Below, in pieces: positions 1-6,416 of a stretch of 6,870 bases of DNA. Position numbers and translations under genes: made by a program. Each line of letters opens with the position of its first letter. Position 1 is the stretch's first letter. This DNA comes from Candidatus Omnitrophota bacterium (lineage in GTDB: Bacteria > Omnitrophota > Gorgyraeia > Gygaellales > Profunditerraquicolaceae). The stretch covers positions 1-6,870 of the forward strand of contig JAQUSM010000057.1 in assembly GCA_028715095.1 (NCBI GenBank), in the 5' to 3' direction. Under the pieces are notes generated by a model. That model was not told the DNA's origin, did no database searches, and saw only the letters and a list, made by a program, of their open reading frames with translations.

Positions 1-1
1 A

Positions 2-31
2 AAAGGCAATAAAAAATATTTCTTAGGATGA
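2..31 (+). CDS. C-terminal tail of upstream Bat-operon gene (probably batB), partial
   Basis: One frame is open from the window edge to a TGA at 29-31, which overlaps the ATG of the next gene as ATGA. The visible tail would read KGNKKYFLG. The same 4-bp overlap occurs at the batD/batE junction, which makes this frame the most attractive choice. In Bat operons the gene before batC is normally batB (VWA domain, membrane anchored), but nothing in ten codons identifies it. The other two frames also stop within this stretch (TAA at 10-12, TAG at 24-26), so the assignment is tentative. Confidence 0.35.
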   Translation, partial: KGNKKYFLG

Positions 32-867
32 GAAGATTAGCGCTTATTATTTTACTGGCGGTATTTATTGTATCCGGATTTTATCTGTTTGCGTTCGCAG
101 GGGATAGCTCCGGCATGGTAAGGAAGGCAAACAGCTTGTATAAGCAGAATAAATACGATGAGGCGGCCAAGTTATATAATGAGGCGCAAATTAAGTCTCC
201 CGATTCGGCTGAGATTAATTATAATATAGGCGCAACACAGTATAAAAAAGGGGATTATCTTTTAGCTGTCAGTTCTTTTGAAAAAGCAACTGCCTCCAAG
301 GATAAACTTTTGGAATCGAAGGCAAACTTTAATATCGCGAACTCAAAATATAAACTTGGTAAGTTAAAAGAAAATACGGAACTTAAAGAAACAGTGAATT
401 TATTGCGTCAGTCTTTAGATTATTACAAGAGAGCAATAGAGTTAAATTCCCGGGATGAGGATGCAAGGATTAACCATGAATTGGTAGAGAAGGAGCTAAA
501 GACGCTTCTGGATAAATTGAAACAAGAGCAGGATAAGAAGAAGGAGCAGTCCGATCAGGAAAAAGAGGCAAAGGAAGGCCAGCCCCAAAATGAGCAAGAG
601 CAAGAAAAGAAGCAGCAGGCATCCGGCGCCCAAGAACAAAAAACAGATGAGCAAAAAAAACAAGAGGCTAAGGCAGCTAAAGAAGCCGAAGGGCAAAAAG
701 AGAAGCAGGGGCAAGAGCAAAAAGACCAGGCTGCGGAAGAAGCAAAAGAAATGTCTGAGCGGGAAGCAAATATGCTTTTAGAAGGCCAGAGGCAGGAAGA
801 GAATTCCGCAGGAAAGTTGGAAGATAGCAGAAAAGGGTCTTCGGAAGAGGTATTGAAGGATTGGTAA
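28..867 (+). CDS. batC: BatC-like TPR protein with charged coiled-coil region
   Basis: A 279-aa exported or membrane-anchored TPR protein of the Bat (Bacteroides aerotolerance) operon. Residues 4-24 form a hydrophobic signal peptide or anchor ending in FAFA before GDSSG. TPR units lie at about 30-63 (KANSLYKQNKYDEAAKLYNEA region) and 64-97, followed by a degenerate repeat with an insertion at about 98-145. Residues 155-265 are very rich in Gln, Glu and Lys and should form a long charged helix or coiled coil. The C-terminus is VLKDW; a terminal KDW is, as I recall, common in this family. The family is thought to act as a periplasmic scaffold with the VWA proteins BatA/BatB; the molecular role is not established. 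The gene overlaps batD by one base (TAATG). The start at ATG 28 is supported by the ATGA overlap, but no clear Shine-Dalgarno sequence precedes it. Confidence 0.85.
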   Translation: MRRLALIILLAVFIVSGFYLFAFAGDSSGMVRKANSLYKQNKYDEAAKLYNEAQIKSPDSAEINYNIGATQYKKGDYLLAVSSFEKATASKDKLLESKANFNIANSKYKLGKLKENTELKETVNLLRQSLDYYKRAIELNSRDEDARINHELVEKELKTLLDKLKQEQDKKKEQSDQEKEAKEGQPQNEQEQEKKQQASGAQEQKTDEQKKQEAKAAKEAEGQKEKQGQEQKDQAAEEAKEMSEREANMLLEGQRQEENSAGKLEDSRKGSSEEVLKDW

Positions 868-2729
868 TGGATAAGCTGAAGAAAGCGATTATTATAGGTA
901 AGCGCCTAAAGGGTTTTATTTTGAGCCTGGCCCTGGTTTCTTATGCCTTAAGTTATACCCTTCCTTGTTTTGCCAAGGAGCTTAATTTTGAAGCCACGGT
1001 AAATAGCAATAAAATATCTTTAGGCAGTTCTTTGCAGCTGGCTTTAAGTTTCGGCAACGTGCAGAATATGCCGGCGCCGGAGCTGCCGGCAATAGATGGT
1101 TTTCAATCCCGTTATTTAGGTCCTTCGACGATGATGTCGATTGTTAACGGAAAGGTTTCAGGTTCTATCACGCATAATTATGTGCTTTTACCTACTAAAA
1201 CCGGGGTTTTTAAACTAGGTCCTTTCAAGTTTGAACATGATGGAGACCGGTATACTTCTAACCAATTAAGCGTGGAAGTGTTGCAGGGGCAGGTGCAAAG
1301 CCCTGCTCAGCCAAGCAGCCCGTCAGAACCGGGGATAAATGATTTAAGCCAGAGGGTATTTATAACAATGCAGGCAAAAAAGAATAAAGCTTATTTAAAT
1401 GAAAGCATCCCTTTAACCGTGAAATTGTATGTTAACCGGCTTGGCATAAGGGATATACAGTATCCGGAATTTGACCATGAAGGTTTTTCGGCAGGCGCAT
1501 TTGATAAGCCCAACCAGTATCAGGAAACCCGTAACGGCGTAAATTTCGATGTAATAGAATTTAATACTTCAATCTTCGGTTTAAGGCCGGGAGAATTTAA
1601 GCTTGGGCCGGCTCATCTTAAATGCAGCCTGATTGTGCAAAAACAGGCAAGGCGCAGGTCTTCTTCTGCTTTCGATAATTCATTTGATGCGGGTATCTTC
1701 GATGATTTCTTCGGTAGGTATGAAACTTATCCATTGGATTTAAAATCCGATGATATAACATTTAATATTTTGCCTTTACCGGAAGAAAATAAACCTTTAA
1801 ATTTCTCCGGCGCGCTGGGTAATTTTAACCTGGAGGTAACTGCTGCGCCATTAGAGGTTAAACTTGGGGATCCTATTACCCTCAAGATGGCTGTAAGCGG
1901 AGATGGAAATTTCAGTACTGTTGTGGTTCCTAAGCTTAAATCAGAAAATGGTTTTAAGATTTACGAACCTCAAATAAAACAGGAAGCCGGCAAGAAATTA
2001 TTTGAGCAGATTATTATGCCTATGAGCGCAGATATCAAAGAAATCCCCGTTATTTCTTTTGATTTCTTTGATATACAAACCGGGCAATATAAAACCGTAA
2101 CCGGCGGGCCGTTTCCCGTGACAATACTTAAACCTGAAAAAGAAGAAGAAACCAAAGTGGTTGAAAATAAACAAGTTGTCCCCGCTGCCATTGTTAAAGA
2201 GGAGAAATTAGGCAGGGATATTATTTATATTAAGGATAATCTCGGCCGCCTAAGAAAGAGAAACGGAGACCTTTATAAGAATAAGATATTCTTGTTTTCT
2301 CAGGCTATTCCGCTTTTGCTCTATTTGGTTATCTTTATGATCTATGCAAAGAATAAAAGGTTAAAAACTGATGTCAAATATGCCAGAGGGCTTTTAGCGC
2401 CCCGAAAAGCCAGGATAGGTATACATCAGGCAAAAAAATATTTAGATAAGGCAGACCCGCAAAAATTCTACGATACCTTGTTTACGACTATACAGGAATA
2501 CCTCGGGGATAAATTCCATTTGTCGTCAAAAGGCATTACTATAAGTGTCATAGATGAACATTTGCATAAGGAAGGGGTCCCTGAACAGGTTTTATCCAAG
2601 CTAAGGGATATCTTCCGGGAATGCGATATGGTCAGATACGCATCTTCACAATTAACCCAGGCAGATATGCGGGATTCTTTAGGAAAGTTAGAAGAAGTGA
2701 TTGATTATCTCCAAAGAAGGAAGGTATGA
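867..2729 (+). CDS. batD: BatD-like oxygen-tolerance protein, periplasmic with one C-terminal membrane helix
   Basis: A 620-aa BatD-family protein. A basic N-terminus and hydrophobic stretch (about 16-37, ending PCFA before KE) form a signal peptide. The mature N-terminus reads LNFEATVNSNKISLGSS, typical of the Ig-like beta domains that open BatD proteins. A FDDFFG motif and the following PLNFSGALGNF stretch in the middle are also family-like. One transmembrane helix lies at about 474-494 (FSQAIPLLLYLVIFMIYA), leaving a helical cytoplasmic tail of about 126 residues. In the Bat model it is a periplasmic partner of the BatA/BatB VWA proteins; its biochemical activity is unknown. I chose ATG 867 over the in-frame TTG at 861 because AAGGA at 856-860 lies 6 nt before the ATG but touches the TTG. 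It overlaps the batC stop by 1 bp and batE by 4 bp. Confidence 0.88.
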   Translation: MDKLKKAIIIGKRLKGFILSLALVSYALSYTLPCFAKELNFEATVNSNKISLGSSLQLALSFGNVQNMPAPELPAIDGFQSRYLGPSTMMSIVNGKVSGSITHNYVLLPTKTGVFKLGPFKFEHDGDRYTSNQLSVEVLQGQVQSPAQPSSPSEPGINDLSQRVFITMQAKKNKAYLNESIPLTVKLYVNRLGIRDIQYPEFDHEGFSAGAFDKPNQYQETRNGVNFDVIEFNTSIFGLRPGEFKLGPAHLKCSLIVQKQARRRSSSAFDNSFDAGIFDDFFGRYETYPLDLKSDDITFNILPLPEENKPLNFSGALGNFNLEVTAAPLEVKLGDPITLKMAVSGDGNFSTVVVPKLKSENGFKIYEPQIKQEAGKKLFEQIIMPMSADIKEIPVISFDFFDIQTGQYKTVTGGPFPVTILKPEKEEETKVVENKQVVPAAIVKEEKLGRDIIYIKDNLGRLRKRNGDLYKNKIFLFSQAIPLLLYLVIFMIYAKNKRLKTDVKYARGLLAPRKARIGIHQAKKYLDKADPQKFYDTLFTTIQEYLGDKFHLSSKGITISVIDEHLHKEGVPEQVLSKLRDIFRECDMVRYASSQLTQADMRDSLGKLEEVIDYLQRRKV

Positions 2730-3499
2730 AAAAAATAAGCCTGATATTTTATATTTTAGTTTTTATTTCAATTGTTGCTTTGCGCAGCTCTTTAGCGCAA
2801 GGGCCGGCAGTTAATATGCCAGGTGCTCTCTTTTACCAGGCAAATATTTATTATCAGGAAGGCAGATATGATGAGGCTATTGATGTTTATGAGAAGCTGC
2901 TTGGACAGGGATTAGAAAGCGGGAATCTTTATTATAATTTAGGAAACAGTTATTTTAAGAAGGGAGAACTTGGGCTGGCTGTTTTAAATTATGAAAGGGC
3001 AAGGATTTTAATCCCTAATGACAGCGATTTAAAGTCTAACTATGATTATGCCATACAAAGGTTGAATTTAGAGCCTAAATTTACGGGGAATCATTTTGAG
3101 AAAACGGTTTATAACTTATTTCAGGCGATCACAGTCGATTCTTTAACAATTTTGCTGTCTGTTATCTATGTTGTCGTAATCTTGCTACTTACCCTGAATT
3201 TATTCCTTAGCGGGGCCAGGAGATTTACAGGATGGGTTATCTGTGCGCTGGTATTTTTATCTATCCTGTTTGTCTTCGCGTTAAACAGGAAGATAAGCTA
3301 CATAAATAAAACCGCTGTTGTTATAAGCAAAGAGGCAGATGTCAAATTTGAACCATTGGAAAACGCCACGACGTACTTTAAGCTTAGCGAAGGAAGCAAG
3401 GTTGAGGTAGTTGAAAAAGCCGAAGGCTGGTATAAGGTCAGGCGCTTTGATAATAAGTTTGGCTGGGTAATTAAAGCCGCTTTAAATAAGATTAATTAA
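2726..3499 (+). CDS. batE: BatE-like TPR/SH3 membrane protein
   Basis: A 257-aa protein closing the Bat operon. Signal peptide 1-24 (cut predicted after SLA). Two TPR units at about 34-67 (ALFYQANIYYQEGRYDEAI) and 68-101 (NLYYNLGNSYFKKGELGLAV). Two membrane helices at about 139-161 and 168-186. A bacterial SH3-like domain at about 194-255 has the typical ending GWYKVRR...GWVIKAAL. This order, TPR, two helices, then SH3, is the BatE layout. If the signal peptide is cut, both the TPR and SH3 parts would be periplasmic. The SH3-like domain may bind peptidoglycan or peptide, which is an inference. ATG 2726 overlaps the batD stop (ATGA), with a strong AGAAGG at 2715-2720 and five bases of spacing. 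No terminator of the usual kind follows; the stop codon runs into the 116-bp dyad element. Confidence 0.87.
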   Translation: MKKISLIFYILVFISIVALRSSLAQGPAVNMPGALFYQANIYYQEGRYDEAIDVYEKLLGQGLESGNLYYNLGNSYFKKGELGLAVLNYERARILIPNDSDLKSNYDYAIQRLNLEPKFTGNHFEKTVYNLFQAITVDSLTILLSVIYVVVILLLTLNLFLSGARRFTGWVICALVFLSILFVFALNRKISYINKTAVVISKEADVKFEPLENATTYFKLSEGSKVEVVEKAEGWYKVRRFDNKFGWVIKAALNKIN

Positions 3500-3614
3500 A
3501 GACGTTTTATCTAACCGATTTATTCTCTTAAGGTTACAAACTAATTATTTAAACTCAGGAATAAGTAATTGTTTTGTAACCCTAAGGAATATAAGGAGAT
3601 ATATAAAACGTCTT
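3499..3614. repeat. 116-bp nested inverted-repeat element in convergent intergenic gap
   Basis: The outer arms AAGACGTTTTAT (3499-3510) and ATAAAACGTCTT (3603-3614) match 12 of 12. The inner arms CTTAAGGTTACAAA (3527-3540) and TTTGTAACCCTAAG (3573-3586) pair at 13 of 14. A further AATTA/TAATT pair (3543-3547 and 3566-3570) sits inside. The three pairs are nested around one centre, so either strand could fold into a long, interrupted hairpin. The left arm begins on the last two bases of the batE stop codon, and the right arm ends six bases from the receptor stop codon. No T-run or GC-rich stem follows on either strand, so this is not a standard intrinsic terminator. It could be a MITE-like insertion, a bidirectional transcription or RNA-processing barrier, or a dispersed repeat. 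I see no clear target-site duplication. Confidence 0.75.
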
Positions 3615-3619
3615 GATAA

Positions 3620-5602
3620 CTAGAATTTTATCCTGTATCCGCCATAGAACGTTAAGCCATAATCCTGATAGCCTGGTACTGTCTGATATTTGACATTGCC
3701 TACGTTTCTCACGCCGGTGTAGATAGAATGGATTATATTATTACGTTCAAAGGTATAGCTGCCGTTTATATCGCCTTGCCAGTAATCCCCGATATCTTCA
3801 TATACGCTGCCGATAACCAGGGAGTTATCCTGGTAACCGCTTACTCTTTTTACTGTAGTATTAAATTCCCAGCCATTATGCTGATAGTTTAAGCCGATAT
3901 TGGCTACGTAAGGAGGGATAGTGGGGTCTTTTTGTTGGTTTGTTTTATCGCGAGAGTAGATCTGCGAATAATTAAAAAAATATGAAAGGCATTCTAAAAG
4001 TTTGCCTTTTAACTCCAGTTCAGCCCCATACCGTTTTACAGAAGTGGCTTGGTAGGCGCTGCCGGTTATCCATTTAGGCATATTTCTGATATCTCTTTGA
4101 AAGCCGGTAAGGGTCAGGCCTATCTTCTTAGACCACTTACCTATATAGCTTACGTCATAACGCTTTTCCGACTGATTGCCTAAAAGGTTGCCGCTGGCGT
4201 CAGCGAATATAGCATCGGCCTGGCTAGAGATTGAATAGCGTGTCGAGAAACCGTGTTTTTCAAATGGCCAGATAGTAATGCCAAAGGCGCTATTTATATT
4301 AGGGTCAAGCCATTTATCGCTATACGTTTTCCCGGTCCCCGTGCCGGTTTCATCTCTAAAAATTCCTTTGGCGACGTATTTACGGTCCCATCTGATGCCG
4401 CCATCAAGGATAAGTTTATCTTCCAGGAGCCTTAATTCATCATGCGCGTATGCGCCGTAATCCTGTTCTTTTCTTGGGGAGCCTTCATAGAAGAGTTTTC
4501 CCGTGGGGCAGTCCCAGTTATTGAATTGAGCTCCGAAACGCAGGGTATTTAAGGTTGGTATAGAAAATGTCTGGCGTATACTTATCCCGCTGGTTATATC
4601 TCTATTCTGTATATCATTTCCGCCTTTGACAGGGAGGTAACCCGGGCTTGCGCCTGTGCTTTGATTTTGAATCAGGGTTGCCTGTTGGTAATCATGATAT
4701 GCGGTAACATTTGTAGATGAGCGTTCATTCCAGGCATGGAGAATATCCAGATTTACCATTGCGTCCATTGAAGGGTCATATTCCCAAATATCGTATCTGC
4801 GCGTGCCAAAAGACATCTGTTTTTGAAACCCCAGATAACCATCGTCAAAATGTAAAAGCATTTTTATCCTGGAATCATAATCTCCGTATTTTTTATTCAA
4901 GAGAGAGGTAATGCCTGTGGACATACGGTTAGCGTTTTGGTTATTCGGGCCATTGGATGCAGTATGTTCTATATTAAGCAGATAACTTATATCCATAAGT
5001 TTACCGGCCGTAGTAACACTTTCGTCCTGGGTATTAAGATTCCCGTATTCAAGTTTTACCTCGGTACCATTTTCTTTTTCAGGCTGCTTAAGTTTTACAT
5101 TTACCACTCCGCCGTAGCCTGGCGAGCCTGCCGAACTGGAGGTATTTGGAGAGCCATATGCCAGATAACTGGAGTCTCTTATTACGTCAACCTCTTCGAT
5201 TAAAGTAGAGGGCAGGCCTCCCAGAATTCTATAGTCTTGTCCTGGCGGTGCGCCATTGATGAGGACATTTACGTTTCTGTCGCCGCGTATCGCTATTCTG
5301 GTGGGATATTTCCTTCCTTGAGTTGTTAATATGACATCAGGTACGTTTTCAATGGTTTCAACGGCGGTTTGTTTATGCGAGGCCTGAATTTCCTCTGTCC
5401 CCACAACAGAGGTAGTGCTTTCTTCACTTGCGGGTACGCTAAGAGGGTAGTAAACAGGGTCTATATAGTAACCTCTTTGTGTGACAATGATTTTCTCCAG
5501 AGAGGTAATCTTTTCTTTGCTTTCTTCTGCGTTAACAGGTGATTGTACCCAGGTTAAATAACCGAGGCTGATCAAAGTTAAAATAAAAAATTTTCTTTTC
5601 AC
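3620..5602 (-). CDS. TonB-dependent outer-membrane receptor, substrate unknown
   Basis: A 660-aa TonB-dependent receptor. Signal peptide 1-25 (cut after PVNA), then a TonB-box-like EKIIVTQRG at 36-44. The plug domain (about 60-172) has IENVPDV, the IRG at 105-107, VLINGAPPG at 113-121, IEEVDVIRD at 135-143, AYGSP and GGVVNVKL. It is followed by a beta-barrel from about 178 to the C-terminus, with a NVGNVKYQTVPGYQDYG motif near the end and a terminal Phe, as expected for outer-membrane assembly. It would import a scarce ligand such as a metal chelate, haem or cobalamin, powered by TonB-ExbB-ExbD encoded elsewhere. The linked Fur-family gene and shared operator favour a metal-related ligand. 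The start is GTG (5600-5602) with AAAGGGG seven bases upstream. A Ser/Gly-rich stretch, SPNTSSSAGSPGYGG at 151-165, widens the usual YGS...GGVVN region. Confidence 0.92.
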   Translation of the reverse strand: MKRKFFILTLISLGYLTWVQSPVNAEESKEKITSLEKIIVTQRGYYIDPVYYPLSVPASEESTTSVVGTEEIQASHKQTAVETIENVPDVILTTQGRKYPTRIAIRGDRNVNVLINGAPPGQDYRILGGLPSTLIEEVDVIRDSSYLAYGSPNTSSSAGSPGYGGVVNVKLKQPEKENGTEVKLEYGNLNTQDESVTTAGKLMDISYLLNIEHTASNGPNNQNANRMSTGITSLLNKKYGDYDSRIKMLLHFDDGYLGFQKQMSFGTRRYDIWEYDPSMDAMVNLDILHAWNERSSTNVTAYHDYQQATLIQNQSTGASPGYLPVKGGNDIQNRDITSGISIRQTFSIPTLNTLRFGAQFNNWDCPTGKLFYEGSPRKEQDYGAYAHDELRLLEDKLILDGGIRWDRKYVAKGIFRDETGTGTGKTYSDKWLDPNINSAFGITIWPFEKHGFSTRYSISSQADAIFADASGNLLGNQSEKRYDVSYIGKWSKKIGLTLTGFQRDIRNMPKWITGSAYQATSVKRYGAELELKGKLLECLSYFFNYSQIYSRDKTNQQKDPTIPPYVANIGLNYQHNGWEFNTTVKRVSGYQDNSLVIGSVYEDIGDYWQGDINGSYTFERNNIIHSIYTGVRNVGNVKYQTVPGYQDYGLTFYGGYRIKF

Positions 5603-5620
5603 TAAATGGCCCCTTTCTTT

Positions 5621-5649
5621 ATTGTATGCAACTTAGTTGCATTAGATAA
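5621..5649 (-). promoter_or_regulatory. Candidate promoter of the TonB receptor with operator as spacer
   Basis: On the minus strand TACAAT (5626-5621) matches five of six bases of a sigma70 -10 box. Exactly 17 bases upstream is TTATCT (5649-5644), a poor -35. The spacer between them is almost exactly the palindromic operator, an arrangement in which a bound repressor would exclude RNA polymerase. The implied leader is very short (about 12 nt, reaching into the Shine-Dalgarno), so the true start of transcription may lie further upstream. Confidence 0.35.
5626..5642. promoter_or_regulatory. Fur-family-type operator upstream of the TonB receptor
   Basis: ATGCAACTTAGTTGCAT is a perfect 7-3-7 inverted repeat (ATGCAAC / GTTGCAT). 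It lies 23 bp upstream of the receptor GTG. It matches 16 of 17 bases, in inverse orientation, with the palindrome upstream of the Fur-family gene. Two nearly identical palindromes in front of the regulator and of the linked transporter are the classic sign of a shared local operator. It differs from the classical GATAAT-type Fur box. Confidence 0.8.
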
Positions 5650-5659
5650 TTAAAAAAAA

Positions 5660-5851
5660 TTATCGGCCCATATTCTTTATGGCAGCCTGGCAGATATAAC
5701 CCTTAAGGCAATGAGGTTTATTATGGGAAACTACTTTTCTTTCCTGCTTTAGGGCCGTTAAGAGCAAGCAAGCAAGTATTGCCGCAGCAAAAATAACGAG
5801 GAGGTATCTTTGCTGGCCCAAAAACCTGTTTTTACAGAAAAAAGAGGTCAT
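5660..5851 (-). CDS. Small single-helix membrane protein with Cys/His tail, coupled to the Fur-family gene
   Basis: I do not recognise this 63-aa protein. It has a short basic N-terminus with Cys6, one membrane helix at about 17-34 (LLVIFAAAILACLLLTAL, with Cys28 inside), and a tail with His43, His47, Cys48 and Cys54 (SHNKPHCLKGYICQAA), which could bind metal or form a disulfide. Topology is ambiguous because positive charge is higher in the tail. The case for a real gene is strong: its ATG overlaps the TGA of the Fur-family gene as ATGA, and AAGGAG lies about six bases before it. It sits between the regulator and the receptor, so it probably shares the regulator's operator-controlled transcript and may help in uptake or handling of the receptor's ligand. 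That role is inference from context only. Confidence 0.7.
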   Translation of the reverse strand: MTSFFCKNRFLGQQRYLLVIFAAAILACLLLTALKQERKVVSHNKPHCLKGYICQAAIKNMGR

Positions 5852-6288
5852 TTGTTCTCCTTTCTACAGTTAGGACAAATCCCCTCAATGGTTATTTCAA
5901 TGGGGCCGGTGAATTCATTGCCTAATTTGGTTTTCACTATGGATTCAACTTCAGGTGAATTTAGCGGAATAATTGCTTTGCATTTTCTGCAGGTAAAGCG
6001 GGGAGGGAGGCTTTGTTTGCCAATAGCCTGAGGATCAATTAGCTCATACCTTGAGATTTTATCCGAGGTAAGTATTTTTCGCACGATTTCTTTTTTTTCC
6101 AGTAAGGCGAGGATTCTGTAAAGGGTGACTTTATTTATAGTATGGGATTTTCTTGCCTCCTTTAATATTTCATCGGGGGTAAGATTTCTTTGGGCAAAAG
6201 TCAGGATTTTTATTGTCAGACGGCGCAGGTCCGTGATGGAGATATTCCTGCGTTTCAGTAAGTCTTTGCATTTACATTTATCGCACAT
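5848..6288 (-). CDS. Fur-family transcriptional regulator with unusual metal-site residues
   Basis: A 146-aa Fur-superfamily repressor. The winged-helix part spans about 17-75 and contains LTPDEILKEAR and the recognition-helix region HTINKVTLYRILALLEKKEIVRKI (49-72), matching the family pattern (T/S)xxTVYRxLxxLExxGLV. The dimerisation part has both structural zinc pairs, CRKC (100-103) and CPNC (138-141). Unusually, the residues before the first pair read SLPPRFTC where relatives usually have His-rich ligands, and the whole protein has one His (49). The N-terminus is MCDKCKCKD, with Cys2, Cys5 and Cys7. I chose ATG 6288 because the longer frame starts at a TTG (6324) lying inside the operator; 146 aa is a normal length. 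It overlaps the small membrane-protein gene by 4 bp. Whether it senses iron, zinc, another metal or redox state cannot be told from sequence. Confidence 0.88.
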   Translation of the reverse strand: MCDKCKCKDLLKRRNISITDLRRLTIKILTFAQRNLTPDEILKEARKSHTINKVTLYRILALLEKKEIVRKILTSDKISRYELIDPQAIGKQSLPPRFTCRKCKAIIPLNSPEVESIVKTKLGNEFTGPIEITIEGICPNCRKENK

Positions 6289-6300
6289 GAATGTTACTCT

Positions 6301-6306
6301 ATCATA
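6301..6306 (-). promoter_or_regulatory. Candidate -10 box of the Fur-family operon
   Basis: The minus strand reads TATGAT (6306-6301), five of six bases of the sigma70 -10 consensus, immediately downstream of the palindromic operator. No good -35 is found at 16-18 bases; the sequence there is TTTACT-like. Transcription from here would begin only about six bases before the ATG, giving a near-leaderless message. This would agree with the absence of a clear Shine-Dalgarno sequence before ATG 6288. Confidence 0.35.
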
Positions 6307-6307
6307 A

Positions 6308-6324
6308 ATGCAACTAAGTTGCAA
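6308..6324. promoter_or_regulatory. Fur-family-type operator upstream of the regulator gene
   Basis: ATGCAACTAAGTTGCAA is a 7-3-7 inverted repeat with one mismatch in the outermost base pair. Its reverse complement differs from the receptor operator at 5626-5642 in one base. It ends 19 bp upstream of the regulator ATG and overlaps its candidate promoter, as expected for autoregulation. It lies 29 bp from the -35 box of the divergent tetR-like gene, so an effect on that promoter is possible but not shown. Confidence 0.8.
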
Positions 6325-6353
6325 GTAAAATTTTAATTATTTTTTATAATTAC

Positions 6354-6382
6354 TTGACAAAGAGATAAATGAATGTTACATT
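6354..6382 (+). promoter_or_regulatory. Sigma70-type promoter of the tetR-like gene
   Basis: A perfect -35 TTGACA (6354-6359) is followed after 17 bases by TACATT (6377-6382), four of six bases of a -10 box. AT-rich sequence lies upstream. The predicted transcription start, near 6389, falls just before the candidate TetR operator, giving a leader of about 50 nt with a good ribosome binding site. Confidence 0.6.
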
Positions 6383-6395
6383 CTTATTATGAATT

Positions 6396-6416
6396 ATGGT
6401 TCATAATATGAACTAT
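6396..6416. promoter_or_regulatory. Candidate autoregulatory operator of the TetR-family regulator
   Basis: ATGGTTCATA and TATGAACTAT form a 10-1-10 inverted repeat with one mismatch, centred at 6406. It lies just downstream of the -10 box. A 9-bp direct repeat TATGAATTA flanks it (6388-6396 and 6414-6422), so the TATGAA core occurs three times on the + strand and once on the - strand within 35 bp. A palindrome at the transcription start of a TetR-family gene is the usual place for autorepression. Confidence 0.6.

Noticed and set aside
496..720. Leu-rich 74-aa open frame on the minus strand inside batC
   Set aside because: It is the antisense of the Gln/Glu/Lys-rich region of batC; such codons read as Leu/Phe on the other strand. 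It has no independent support.
590..781. Lys/Arg-rich 63-aa + strand frame inside batC
   Set aside because: A shifted reading of the low-complexity GAA/CAA/AAG region, with no ribosome binding site; a shadow.
861..866. TTG start for batD six bases upstream of the ATG
   Set aside because: The AAGGA motif abuts the TTG but is well spaced for ATG 867, which also forms the TAATG junction with batC.
3499..3614. Intrinsic bidirectional terminator
   Set aside because: The stems are AT-rich, long and interrupted, with no T-tract after either end. Kept as an unexplained repeat element.
4253..5203. Several 60-88-aa + strand frames inside the receptor gene
   Set aside because: All are antisense to well-supported plug and barrel sequence, with no ribosome binding sites or recognisable motifs.
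5645..5664. GATAATT / AATTATC dyad with an A6 (T6 on minus strand) loop at the small gene's stop codon
   Set aside because: The stem is entirely weak, the T-run is in the loop rather than after the stem, and AT-rich sequence gives such dyads by chance.
6289..6324. TTG start extending the Fur-family protein by 12 residues
   Set aside because: The TTG is part of the palindromic operator and the added residues do not resemble the family; ATG 6288 gives a normal length.
6322..6356. CAAGTAA / TTACTTG dyad spanning the AT-rich centre of the divergent promoter region
   Set aside because: Only seven bases per arm with a 21-bp AT-rich spacer; not distinguishable from chance.
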